DNA of 64,000 nt, from NCBI GenBank assembly GCA_023014335.1, contig JAECYW010000019.1, positions 1,364,001-1,428,000 on the forward strand, in the 5' to 3' direction. The position numbers and the translations under genes are program-made. The stretch comes from Galerina marginata (taxonomy: Eukaryota > Basidiomycota > Agaricomycetes > Agaricales > Galerinaceae). Position 1 is the first letter of the stretch, and every line of letters starts with the position of its first letter. Below are positions 23,409 through 34,675 of the stretch, piece after piece. Under the pieces are notes generated by a model that did not search any database, had not been told where the DNA came from, and saw nothing but the letters and a program-made list of their open reading frames with translations.

Positions 23409-24037
23409 AGATCTTTTTTTTGAAATCAATGGATCTCCTTTACCACCTAGGGTCGGAGAGCGAGATAGTGATCACAGAGCTGGTAAGAGGTCATTTCACC
23501 ATAGTTGGCAGAATGGCAGGTTCAAACACGGGGGGCACGCCAATGATTTTTGAATTGTTACATAAGAACAGAATCCTCAATTTTCTGTGAGGAGAACGGC
23601 AGATATCATATTTAGTTACGTAGAACAAAAGACAAGGTAACGAGTGAAAGAATACAAATGAGAAAACATTAACCTTCAGCTTCACCTCAGTTGTTTCCAG
23701 GAAAGACGAGTGAGGGTAGTCGAGAAAATATTTACAGCAAAGTCCATAGGTATCTAGGAGTACACGGCCTAATGAAAGTGATCGAAAAATCATGCGAAGG
23801 CTCAAGCGAGACATAGAGACCCGCAGTCGGACAAGAACACAAATGCAAGCAAAACGATGAAATAAAAAAGATGTACGAGATGGAAAGTAGTAGCAACGCG
23901 TTAATGTTGTATCGCCTTGCACAGGTGTCTTACAGGAACTCCGGCGCATGCTCAAGATGTCCAGCAAGCATGGAAATTAGAAAAGGAAAACGTACTTGAA
24001 CACAACCGTGATGAACCACCTTGACACATGTGCGACC

Positions 24038-25900
24038 TTACTTGCCCATATGTATAAATGGAACCCAGCCGCTGAAAGGAACATCTCCAGACCGCAACTT
24101 CTTGACTGTGACGTGAAGTGCTCGAGCAGACCTACTAGTATCAGGCAGTCCAGTGATTTTCCCGTCAGCACCACGGAAAAGTTCCTTATAGAAACTGTCG
24201 GTGACAGTAGGTCCGTCTTCATCCCTGATTTCCCTAAAATATGTGAATAACAACCTTGTAAGACACTACGATCCGAAAAGCCAAAGTAGAAACCTTACCA
24301 CATCGTAGCAATGACATGGCGGAATCCAGCAAAGAGCAAACTCGCTGCTAAACTCATCGCCTCGTCCGGAAGTTTTTCAGCTCCCATGGCTGTCTCGCAG
24401 GCAGAGAGGAATGCCAGAGACCCATTTGGCAGAGGCTCCTTCATGATTCGCGAGACAAGGAGCATCCCATCCTCCAGCTTGAGCCCACTATCGAGGGGGT
24501 TTGACTGGTCCTGCGTTCCATGGCATGCAAAGTGGACCATGGAAACATCGGAGAGGCGAGTGGCAACTGCTTCAACAGAAGCGATTCTGCCAGGAATTCC
24601 TAATGCAATCAGCGAGTCCTTGGGTACGTACTGTTCAATTTTCGCCAGTTCCGTTTTCGTGGAGGGTAGGCCGTGAGATTGGATGACGACCATCATTTTG
24701 AATGGTTCGGAAAAAGGAGTGGGATTGGGGCTGAGCAGCGATCCTATAGTCGGTGTGTACGAAGAAACCATATAGTCGGAGGCGCATTCGATAGCTAACT
24801 CGCCTCCGTAGGAACCGGCTGCATGGATTGGAAGGAAGGAAAACAAGCCAGTTGGGCACCACTGCAACCTAGATGGGTCCTCCGATTTCTAAAATAATTT
24901 CGTAAGTGAGTCTGAAAATGGTCACAGATTCAAGACTAACCTCGAGACCAAGAAAATCAACGACAGGCTTTACCACCTCGTCCCATAGGGTTTTCAAAAC
25001 AGATCTGAACACGTCGTCCGAAGGTATAACATCACCAAGTCTCATTCCGCGTTTCTCTTCCTGACTAACCCACTCCCGTAACGCTTCTTTGACGACCGGA
25101 GAAAAACCACCTATATCCTCTGAAGATTCATCAGTCGAGGAGCGCCGTATTCGGGATTCTGAGGCCGCAGCGTGTGTCGTATAGACAAGGTTGCGTATTT
25201 TTGTCGCGGGTAGGTTGGAGATGACAACGCAATTCACGCTTGTCGGCCTGACGATGAGGCAATGACTAACATCGTCGTTCGAAAGAAGAATGACCACGGG
25301 GTATTCAGCTGCAGCTGCTTGCAGTGAAGATAAACGGCTCGGTCGCAAAAAATCTTCAAATCCAACCAAACATCGAGCCTCTTCAACGGCTTTCGACCAT
25401 TCATGGTCAAGACTGGCCAATCGGGTTGTCTCTTCTTCCAAAGTAATCTTTGTTCGATTATCTAAAGTTTCAGCAAAAGTATTCCGGTGAGATCCTCGTT
25501 CCAGTGCAGTTGCAATGTTGCGGAGCCTATCTGCCAGTTCCGGAGCATGATTGTAAAGTTGATCAAGAGGAGAGCGAAGGTGCAGCAGCTGAGACCAGAA
25601 AACAGCCCGACCAGTATCGAGAAATTCGACTGCTTTGACCAACCTTCCCGCTTGAATGGCACATTTTGCAGCCCTACGAGCCAACCCGTCACTCCTATCG
25701 GTCAGGGCTTCATGACGCGATTGTATATCGAGGCCGAGCGCAGCCAATCGAGGTAAAATGCTCAAAGCAGCGTCGTTCGCTTCGAGGGCCGACGGATCAT
25801 CATGGTGTAGATCTGCATGATACGCCCATTGTGTTGCAATGAGAGACTGCTGAGAAAGAGGTTGGGAGGGACGCTGCATAGCGGCATTGAATAATGACAT
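24038..25900 (-). CDS. CHAT domain protein (TPR-CHAT family, caspase/separase fold)
   Basis: CHAT domains are clan CD cysteine-peptidase-like modules usually found behind TPR arrays. From the Met at 25900, three exons (25900-24941, 24888-24299, 24233-24038) give 581 residues. The linker reads MSLFNAAMQRPSQPLSQQSL and DAALSILPRLAALGLDIQSR, then LARRAAKCAIQAGRLVKAVE and FLRPSRLSSLQAAAAEYPVV. The CHAT catalytic pair is present: His in VHFACHG at about residue 443 and Cys in FLSACETAMGAE at about residue 484. The C-terminus reads GWVPFIHMGK. Relatives in Agaricomycetes carry many TPRs before this point; here the upstream repeats are broken (see 25909-26270). The start at 25900 is therefore tentative, and the in-frame sequence extends some residues further upstream without a Met. 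A catalytically intact but sensor-stripped protein is possible, or a pseudogene. Confidence 0.75.
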
Positions 25901-25908
25901 TGCGTCTG

Positions 25909-26270
25909 CTAAATGACCGGAATCGCTACCTGCGAGTGAATGAGCCTCATAAGGAGGAGTGCCAAGTTAAGGAGGCAGCTAGATAGATCGGGATGGTCGG
26001 GCGGGAGGAGCTCGGGCGCTTGTCTTTGCAGTGAAATAGCCTCGTGAAGGTCATCATGCTGCCCTCCTTGCTGAAATCGTGACTGCAAGATTGTTGAGGG
26101 AGCGATGTCGAAGAGCATGAGGTGGAGCTCGGAGCTCGAGGCCTTGCCTGGAAAACGAAATGGCCTCGTTGGTATCGTCTTGCTGGCCACTTTGCTCAAA
26201 GCGGGTCTGCAGCGCATTCGCCAGGTTATTAGGGACGTGGATTGGTCATAATGGGAAGGAGAAAGGAGCT
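25909..26270 (-). pseudogene. Degenerate TPR repeats belonging to the CHAT gene
   Basis: Minus-strand sequence directly upstream of the CHAT frame encodes TPR units of the Agaricomycete type, for example LANALQTRFEQSGQQDDTNE, AISFSRQGLELRAPPH, and LQSRFQQGGQHDDLHEAI followed by LLPPDHPDLSSCLLNLA. They fall in different frames. There is a one-base loss before the first NNLA-like motif (near 26230), an apparent small deletion inside the next (near 26083), and another frame break before the CHAT linker (near 25965). No intron-like sequence cures all of these. Upstream of about 26290 the repeat similarity stops, so the array is 5'-truncated as well. Either this gene is dead or only the CHAT part is translated. 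Confidence 0.6.
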
Positions 26271-26555
26271 CGAGCCAGAAGTACCATCTGTTATTAGGTC
26301 ATTCACGAGAGACTACATATTCGTCTGCGACGCATATTCAAAACAGTGGAGTGTGATTCAAGATTGCAAAATAAACCGATAGTAGTGGGCACTGTGTTGC
26401 AACACTATATTATTATAGTATAGTTTTCTAGATCTACATATGATTACGGTGGTAATGGTCTGGCAAATTCGATGATCTATGATATAATTATATTGCACAA
26501 CAGTGTCCGAAGCGTCCTCCAAGTTCCAATGGTTTGACAGGTCTCGGACAGGTCA
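26271..26555. other. AT-rich spacer, no gene
   Basis: The spacer between the CHAT gene and the caspase-like gene, with an AT-rich stretch at about 26400-26490. Nothing coding is seen. Confidence 0.5.
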
Positions 26556-28461
26556 TCAACAAATAGCCTCGCTCTTAGTCATAAACCCCACTTTCTTGAC
26601 AAGCTCGTCCCACTGGTGGCGCGGGATTGAAGGTCTCTCCGCTGCATTCCATAGCGACCACAACCACCATGCGCTGTTGTGGTCCAGCTTGGGCCACAAC
26701 CTAAACCAAATAATCCTGTGAGCTAAGCGAAGAATTACACAGCATCTAACGTACCATGGGAAATGGGTTGCTTTGAGGTACCAGAGTAGCTCGTCTATTC
26801 TGATGCCACTCTTAATGACCTCATAGAAGTTCCAGTTCGCGATCTTCTGCGGAAGGAAGATCTCCACTTTGTAGGAAGCATCACGCCAGCCCAGCTCCCT
26901 AGCGAGTACTTGCATGGCCACATCTTGGACATGGTAGGATTTGAGCACAAGCAACAAGGTTCTCGTTCCAACCGTGTCAGTTTGGGGTGGAAAGGCGTAT
27001 TGCATAGGCGCATAAATGTGCCGTCGTAGCTCAGCGGAAACGCTCGCATATTTGGCCTTGGGCGTACGTGGAAGATATTCAGTATCTGGCATTGCTGTTG
27101 CCAGTGTTGCAAGTAATGAATTATTTGCAAGGCATCCGTGATTTGGGCTGGGGAGTGATTGCCCTTGTCGGCGGTTGGAAAGACAACCTGCGTTATAGAT
27201 TGATGGATAGTCAGAGGAGTGAGCCTTGATACCAATTTGGCCCATGACCTCCACTGTAAATTTAATCGGCAGAACCTCAGTCCAGCTACTCGTTGCCTTC
27301 GGCCCAGTAACCTGAAATTCGTTGGGATTGTGTTCTACGAGGCGCAGCCCCTTCTCCAACATACGGGCTACAAAGTCCTCAAACGACACGTTTGAGGGCT
27401 GGATCGGTATCTCGGTGATGGTGCCATTGAAGGAGTGCGATGGGGGTTTGGACGGCAATGGGATCCGGGTGGGGTCAGTCCTTTCTACATCCCTTGGTAA
27501 GGGCACTTGCAGGCCGTGCTCACTTGCCATTTGTGCCACTGCGCAGGCGGTGAAGACCGAGCCTCTGACGTGTTCAGAGTGGGACTCTGATAGCGCCTCT
27601 GCTAATTCGAGAGGACCCGCCGAACAGAGAAGGGTCCAACGATCACTGGCCAGGAGACCAGAAGTGCATGAATTGCAAATGATCACAATCTCTCCCCGAC
27701 ATTTCTTGAGTGCTTTTTCTAACATAAATTTGTTGATAGAGGCTTCGCCGGTCAATGCGTTGGGATCTTCGGTGATCTGTAGATGAAATGTGGGGCCTTT
27801 GTCGGGGAGAACATCGCATTGGCCGTGACCAACTAGGAGAACCACCAACTTCTCGCCGTGTTTGACATTTTTCGCGATCCGCTGGAGGGAGAGCAGACAA
27901 TGCGAAGAAAATCTTTCGGCGGATATATTGGGGTTAATTCCGCTGTCAAGCCGAGGGAGGGGAAGGACCAGTCGGTCGCATCCAGCATCGCCAAAAACGA
28001 CAGAACTGCCCGGAAATAGGTGGTCGACCGGCCGTATAGATAGCCATGATGATCGGTCAGGGTGGAATCCTTGCATGAGAGAGATTAGGAAGATCCAGGC
28101 CGCGTAGTCCGTTACCATCCAACCGGAGTTGAATGTTTTAAGACCGCCTACGATGCCTAAGATCCCAACAGCATGTATGATAGGATGCGTTGCGACTTCC
28201 TTTTCCTTGAACAGGCCAAATACGGGCTTTCGCTTCCGGGCGTGATGGCCTGGAGTTGTAGTCCCCTCATTCGGTGATGAGGACTTCGAAGTGCTATGAA
28301 AGGGGGTCAGCAATGTCCAACAGTTCCTATGAGACATCACACACGACTTGGTTAGAAACGTTCTGACCGACTGCGCAGCGTTTTTGATTGAAGCTCTAAG
28401 AGATAATGGTCAGACGTAATTTGTAGCTGAAGTGGAGGGCAACGTACCGTAGGGTTGTCAT
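26556..28461 (-). CDS. Caspase-like (clan CD, His/Cys dyad) protein of unknown function
   Basis: I read a short first exon (MTTLR, from the ATG at 28461), a 45-nt intron, then one long exon to 26556, possibly with a 39-nt in-frame intron at 26717-26755. This gives about 620 residues. The centre has the signature of a caspase-type fold: strand plus His in LVVLLVGHGQCD (about residue 196) and strand plus Cys in GEIVIICNSCTSGLL (about residue 249), spaced as in C14-like peptidases. Downstream blocks are WTLLCSAGPLELAEALSESH and EHVRGSVFTACAVAQMASEH. The C-terminal 250 residues contain a Trp-rich segment (WIIWFRLWPKLDHNSAWWLW after splicing). The open frame continues upstream to 28626, so the start could be earlier and the gene at 28593-29009 might supply 5' exons. 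I recognise no named family. Peptidase activity is inferred from the dyad only. Confidence 0.68.
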
Positions 28462-28592
28462 TGTGGGTGAAGGTGATGGTAAAAAAAAAGAGACACAAGA
28501 ATAGGAGTTGTTGTATATCAAGTCACGGGTATCCCAAACATTATTGCTGACTTTCCATCCTGCGGGAATGTCAGTCGATCCTATCTTGAAAT

Positions 28593-29009
28593 TTAAGTGG
28601 TTATACGAACGTCGAACGTCGAACATATAGTTCGCTTGAACTCCTCGTCCTTGATTTCATGATTCGCCAGCATGATTTCGTAAGGCCCGTTCGCGAAACC
28701 ACTTTGCACTGTCATCCAAGTCAAAGTTTTAGTCAGTGTGGTGGATTTTTTCGTGCCAATGAATGATAATTTACAATTGCCTAAAGTGCAGGCAAAGACG
28801 GGAGTGGTTCGTTCGAACTCGTCGTCAGAATCGTCGGTGTTGCCCTCAATTTCCGCTGGGCTTAGTTGATATTCTTTGCAAAAAACGAGATATGTTCAGA
28901 ACAAGGACAGAGAAATAAGACGAGAAACTCACAATTTCAAGAGACAAAAAGACACGAAGGGAAATCCAAGACAGCCCTTGGACGTTGTCAATGCTTTCAA
29001 CTGGACCAT
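28593..29009 (-). CDS. Small hypothetical protein, possibly 5' exons of the caspase-like gene
   Basis: Two exons (29009-28933 and 28861-28593) join into about 114 residues. The N-terminus reads MVQLKALTTSKGCLGFPFVS, followed by an acidic patch EIEGNTDDSDDEFERTTPVF, then CTLGNCKLSFIGTKKSTTLT and NGPYEIMLANHEIKDEEFKR. I do not recognise it. Alternating short hydrophobic strands suggest a small beta domain. It lies 131 bases upstream of the caspase-like ATG on the same strand, close enough that it may be the N-terminal domain of that gene. The repeat CGAACGT in tandem near 28608-28626 sits at the possible junction. Moderate doubt. Confidence 0.35.
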
Positions 29010-30009
29010 ACCGTGAATTTGCGCCGCGTTTATAAAAGGTCAAGGATTTGTCCAATATAGAAGCGTTTTTCGGACCGCATGACAAGGTAGTTACTGCGCT
29101 GAAGAGGGTGTATAGCAGTCACATTTTTTGTCGCGATATCTAGGAGAGTTGGCTGGAGAGGACAGGGCCGATGACTTTTTTTCATGAGAGCCAACGACGA
29201 GGCGAGAAGTTTTTCGATGTCTTTTGTTACGGTTTCCCAACGAAGCTGACGAGTTTTTCTTCTGCTCGGATTTTTTCAATTCCGGGTTGAGCTCTTGTGC
29301 GATTCGGAGACGGTGTAAGGGTCCTAGAAGGACTGAACTAACTTAGCGCTTAGCGCTTAGGGCTCATGCAAGTTCAACTAGCCACACGTGACTTTTGCGT
29401 TATAAGAGTGACAGTTGAGTGACAGTATGGTATTTCCGCAAAAACATCCTCTCGAGCTCATAATAATAATAAATGGTTTCTACAATCGATAAAAAATCAA
29501 AGTTAGAGCAGTTCATAGGGAGCATCTTTTTTAAAGTATGAAACTGAGAGTGAATTTCCAAGTTTAAACCTTCGGAGCAATGTGTATGAAGCGCGAGAAA
29601 GTCCGCACATTCTCTTTAAATGCGGCCACTCGAGACAAGTAATGAACATTAATGAACTTGGAAACCAGGCGGACCACTCAAAAACCACTGGCAAGAAGTT
29701 GATTTGTACTCTAGGCCTTCATCTCGCATTTTTGCACCATATTGTTCTGATCTAGTATTTTACTTATTTCCAAGCGGCATTCATAGACTGTCGTCCCAGA
29801 GATGCCCGTTGAAGTACTAAATGGCCAGGCTGCAGGCTTAGCTCTGACGCGATGTCAGAGTCCTTGTGGTAAGATCATAGAAGCAAAGACTTGTCTGCAA
29901 TGAAGAGAGTGTCGAATAACTATTTTAAAAAGCTTGTAAGTATTAATTGTCCCAGTCCATATCCAAAAGCATTACAATGTCCCTTCCACCTTCATCCATC
30001 ACCAAAAAA
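29010..30009. other. Intergenic region, no supported gene
   Basis: About 1 kb between the minus-strand small gene and the GH79 terminus. It has a short direct repeat AGCGCTTAGCGCTTAG near 29345 and an ATA microsatellite near 29460. The minus frame at 29091-29279 is basic and of low complexity and has no support. Confidence 0.5.
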
Positions 30010-32557
30010 TCAAGCAACCACCACCAACCACCCCACCAAAGCGCACACAACCGCAACCACCCCCGCACCCAACCCCCTCCTCGCACCCAACCTCAGACTC
30101 CCCGCCCCACTATTCTTCGTCCCCCCCGAACTCGTACTCCCAAGCTTCAAACTCGCCCCACTATGCCCATTCGACGTCGCAAGCTCAGTAGGATCCACCC
30201 TCGCCGTGTTCTTCGTCTGCGTATACACAGTCGTCGCAAACGTCGTGCTCGCCGCCACCGCCGTCTCCGTCAGCCCCGTCAGGAACACGAGCGCCGCGCC
30301 TGGCGCGGGCACCGAGATGGTGCAGATGGGCGAGCCGCTTCCCGCGGGGTTGGGCGTGCATGTGACGGGCTTGATCACTTCTGTGCCGACGGGGCGCCCG
30401 TCGGAGGAGAAATTGTCGCCGAAGGTTTGGTTCGCCCAGGTGAAGTTGCCTTTTTGGGAGACGCTTGGGGCGAGGAGGTATCTGGGAGGAACGGTGTAAG
30501 CGATCAAATCGTGAATGGGAAGATGGAAAATATGATGGAAGAAAGGAATACAGTTGAGAGACGGAACTCAAAAATTTACTCACTTGACCTGTACGGTATC
30601 GGGCATGTTCGCGTCAGTCAAGCTGAGCGCGACATTAATCTCGCTCGCGCCAGACGGGTCGCTCACGAAGTTGATGAGCACCACGCGGGCGAGGGCACCG
30701 TTCTCCCATATGCCATAGGCGGGGGAGAAATTGTTGTTATTGTTTGCCTGCAGGTCCATGACTTGCGAGGTGTTGGTCGGGCCGAGCGCCTCGGCCATGA
30801 CGAGGGCGGAATAATAGATGGGCCCGACGGTCCATTGGTGGAACGTACTTTGGTTGGTCGGGGGTGCTGTGATAGTTATTAGCACATGGGAATTTAGTTA
30901 AAGGATAGCGGACGTACGCGTGAACGGGTTATAAGCAACGCTCTGCCCACCAACGTGGAACAGCGCCCCTCCAAAGTCCACCGCCGCCATCTGCAGCGCA
31001 TAGTCCAAGCCCCAGAGTGCAGCGCCGAAGCTGTCTGAGATACCCGGGAACCCACCGCACGACGCGGTGTTGGTCTCGAACATCATGAACGGCTTGCCTT
31101 TGGAGCGAGCGAATGCAGTGGAGTTGAGGTATGGCTGGACGAGGTTTACCCCGCTTTGGTGCGTGAGGAAAGTGGGGAAGGTCGTTTGGGGGTCGTTGAT
31201 CGTCCCGCCGGAGCCGGGGAAGGCGACGGCGCAGTTGTCTGTTGGGTATCTGCATTATTTTTATAACGTCAAATTTCAACGTTAGAGAGAGAAAGGTGTG
31301 AACTCACCGCTCGACACTGAGGAAGGACAGCTGGTCGGTGTACGCGTCGACGAAGCCGGTGTTCCATACTTGTTCTGGGGTCCAGAGGATTTGGATGCTC
31401 GGCCCGATGAGAAGCTGGCGGGTGCGGTCAGAGAGGCTGGTGTCAGCTTTCATGGCGGCGATCATCAGGCCGAATTCATTGAAGTAGTCTGACGGTTGGT
31501 AGGTCTGATGAAAAAAAAAAAGTCAGTAGAGTGTTGGTATTTGGTTAAATTGCGGTCCGATTCCATCCATCAGGAAAGTCGAAGATGGAGCTCCCATCGT
31601 ACTGAAAAAAACAGTCCAAACTTACAGGAGGCCGATGTAAATGGGCTGCATAAAGATCCGGCTCGTTTCCGACCTGTAGGCCAATGAGATAGTCGCCCAA
31701 AATTTGTTGGCCCTGCTCAGCAATGGCCAGACGGAAATTGGATGTGTCGTTGAAAGGCACGCCAAGGTGCCAGCGGACATTGACGAGCGATGAGATGTTG
31801 CGTAGCATGTACAGCAGCTCGGGCGTGAACACCAGTGGCGGAGTTTGGGTCTGTGGGTGTGGGTCAGTTAGATTAGAAGTGGATTAACGGTCAGGAATGG
31901 CCGACAGCGCTAAAGGCTGAGAATGTTGATCCAAAGAGTGGCGCACGTACGGGATTAGTAGCTCCTTGGAGATCTTTCTCTAGGATCTTGCCATCAGGAG
32001 TGCTCGGCACGAGCGTGGCAGTCTCTTGGGTATTACCACCAACGCGGACGTTGATGCGGCCGCAGCGCTGCTGGAGATTGGCCATGAGGTTGAGGAAGGG
32101 GACTTGGAGGACGGATCTGTAGGGTTTCGGTTAGTTTAAGCGACTCGTGTGTTGTGAGGTACCGTACGCATTCTTTCCCACTTTATGACGATAATGAGCT
32201 ATCCATGTAAGATGATAAAGAGGAAGAATACGCACAAACTTGGTTGACGACGGACATCTCTACTGAGAACCCGAAGAACGAGCCATTTTGCGGTATCGAG
32301 GCGGCAGCTGGGACGGCCTTGGTCAACGTCAACGGAAATTGGGTCGGGAAAGCTGAAGGCCCAGGTGGCGGAGGTGCATTGAGCACAACAGGCGAGTAAG
32401 CCGCAGGGCCTGTATAGTTGGCCGACGTCGCCTGCGCCTCCATCGCGAGCTGGGTCTGTGCGATCTGCTTGTATATCGTAACGCCTCGAACATGTTCAAC
32501 ATGAAGGAGAGCAAGAGAGAAGAGCGCCAAGGTGATGCGCAGGACCCGATTAGTCAT
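30010..32557 (-). CDS. Glycoside hydrolase family 79 (beta-glucuronidase-like), C-terminally anchored
   Basis: A secreted retaining hydrolase related to fungal beta-glucuronidases and heparanases, probably acting on glucuronic-acid-bearing polysaccharides or arabinogalactan proteins. The start at 32557 is chosen because MTNRVLRITLALFSLALLHV is a good signal peptide; an in-frame ATG lies 45 bases upstream. About seven exons carry SFFGFSVEMSVVNQ, INVRVGGNTQETATLV, the acid/base block GLQVGNEPDLYAAH (Glu), YPTDNCAV, the nucleophile block MMFETNTASCGG (Glu), SDSFGAALWGLDYALQ, and a C-terminal beta domain with YLLAPSVSQKGNFTWANQTF. The end is a Ser/Gly-rich linker plus a hydrophobic tail (AGVVAVVCALVGWLVVV), pointing to a GPI anchor or TM anchor. 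It is paired divergently with the paralogue at 34676. Confidence 0.9.
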
Positions 32558-34675
32558 TTTTGTGATGCCAAGGGGCGGAGACCAGGGTTGCGACGATGCC
32601 AAGTGTTTTGCCTCTGCCTATATGCGGGATGGCGCCGACGGTCTGCGGGAGAGGAAAAGAAAGAAAGAAAGTGGCTGGAGAGAGAAGAGAATGAGGGGAT
32701 GGGAAGGACGTAGCAGGTCCTTCATCATTGCCACGATGGGTGCGCTAATATTAGATCCCGCCTGACCTCCGCAGCCTTTACTTTTGGATGTCCCATCGCA
32801 CTCAGTGCTACCTCCCTGTCAATGTCAATTCCAGAGTCACTGCCTTTCCATAGCGACATCATGGGTGTGCCATACGTTCGACATGAGTAGCTCTCCTTGC
32901 TCGAGCCCTTCCCTCGTCCAGCCCCAATGACGCAGCTGGGAATTTATATTCCAGCACCAAAACGAGGTGCGAGCGAAAGGATCAAAGGTAATTTTAGAAC
33001 GAGTTATACTTAGACCTACTGCGGCTTATTTATAACACAACAAATCTTTGCCTTGTCCCTTGAATAGAACGGCTTTGGGTCTATAAGGAGGACGATTATT
33101 TCAAATTTGTCGTTGATAGGTGATCAGGCTGAAATTTTTCTCGTTGAACCGCTTCCTTCGGGTCCGCGCCTCAGTTTCGCCAGCGGATGCATAGAAGACG
33201 AAACATCAATCCTCATCAAACCTCCGTTAATATCAACCATGGTCCCAGCTATTTCTCCATGACTTGTTTCGATACGGCCGCAAGACCTCTATATACACCT
33301 CTATTTTTCCGAAAAGAGGCTTTCATGGAACTGGGAATATGATAAATATCAATCCTCTTGGGTCTTCGAACAGACTTTGCTTTCGTATTTCAAGGCAAGT
33401 ACAGGCGCGGTAACAGAATGCACAACCATGGAAGCCAATTAATGGACCACCAGCCTGGCTATTTTCACTCAACGCCCCTGTAAACCTACGGTAGCTGATA
33501 ATGACATGCAGGACGAATAGCAAAGTCATTCTGGTCTCTGGAAACACCTGCTTTGGATATAGAGGCCAGCGGATAAATTCACTCACCGTATCAAATGGTC
33601 CTCAAAGAGGTCTTGGACGACGCTGACGTCGACGCAAGATCTACCGCATTTGACTGCGCGGGGTTTTCCAACTTCGTGTCGGAAATAGCAGAAAGAATGC
33701 AACGCCTTGCACTCAATTACAGCCCGTCAGATCACCTCTTTAGCGTGGGTGTCCAAAGGTTGCCGGTGCTGCAAAACAAGGGTGGTGGCAGCCCAATGGC
33801 CGCCGGCCAAAAGAAATTCTCAGAACATAACTTCCCCTCCGCACATGCTGCCCCCAGCCGAACGCTATCATCAGCACCGCCAGAGCCAGAACAGCCCCCA
33901 AGATATGCAAAGACAGGACTAGAACCCGAGTCACAAGAGAATAGTGAAATTTGAGAGCCTATTGCGTAGTTGACCATTCCAGGGTACAAAGTGTAAAGCG
34001 AGAGGGATGCCTCGGTAATAAAGATTACGACAGGAAACGTTGCTGGTACGCGGTCAGTACGTTATGTTAATTTGTGTACCTGCGCTTATTTACCCGTTAT
34101 AACGAGAGCCAAGAGTAATCAAGAGTACGTACAAGAGCTTTATAAAAAGATCTAGAACACAGACGAACGGGCGTCTCCCAAAAAAGCCGACTTCGTTGAC
34201 GAGAACCAAGCAAAGTAATGTGGTCACCGATCAGACCGCGACCGGCGGCGAGGTCTAACACACTTTTGCTTTCCCTTTCGCTGCAGAAAGGCTTTGAGAC
34301 ACCGAGAAAGCCGAGGCGATTCAGATTCGAGTCCAGGCGTGAATATTCCAACCGATGACGACTGCAATTATACTATCGGTTGCAGCGGTTTTTGTATACT
34401 AGTGCCCCTCGTGCGTTCTTGGAATCAGAGCATCCCCGGATCCGCCACGATCATGATGCGTGGCCAAGGATGGGCAGTCAGAAGTCGATTCTGAGACAGA
34501 GTATTTACCTAATCTAATTGCTCGTCTTCCATTTATTCAAGCCCTCCTTTCTTTCCTCTTTTCGAGTCGCTTCTTCCCATTCCCTTTTTCCTTTCCGGCG
34601 GTACACTGACTTTGACGCCCGCAACGCTCTTGGCTGCCATATCCGTATTTGCCTCCGAATTGAATTAGATCAACA
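32558..34675. other. Shared intergenic region of the divergent GH79 pair
   Basis: About 2.1 kb between two paralogous GH79 genes transcribed away from each other. It includes both promoters and a possible membrane-protein remnant on minus at 33323-34060. I see no other coding sequence. Confidence 0.5.
33323..34060 (-). pseudogene. Possible remnant of a multi-pass membrane protein (DUF6533-like?)
   Basis: Minus-strand pieces in different frames are strongly hydrophobic: PVVIFITEASLSLYTLYPGM, then TRVLVLSLHILGAVLALAVL, and further on TRMTLLFVLHVIISYRR. Order and spacing recall the short 7-TM DUF6533/DUF6534 proteins that are abundant in Agaricomycetes, where a TM is followed by 'LRTYALY..' and a second TM. 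The conserved residues of that family are not clear, several stops intervene, and I cannot build a clean exon chain. It may be a decayed copy or chance. Confidence 0.22.

Larger units (their letters stand above)
21520..24037. other. Repeat-bearing intergenic region
   Basis: About 2.5 kb between two divergently placed minus-strand genes. It holds the NST1 promoter, the LINE 3' remnant (22045-22449) and a 396-bp inverted-repeat element (23013-23408). The open frame on minus at 23491-23967 has no domain and probably reads the 3' flank of the CHAT gene. Confidence 0.55.

Noticed and set aside
23491..23967. 158-codon minus-strand open frame next to the CHAT gene
   Set aside because: No domain, and its position and composition fit the 3' flank of the CHAT gene.
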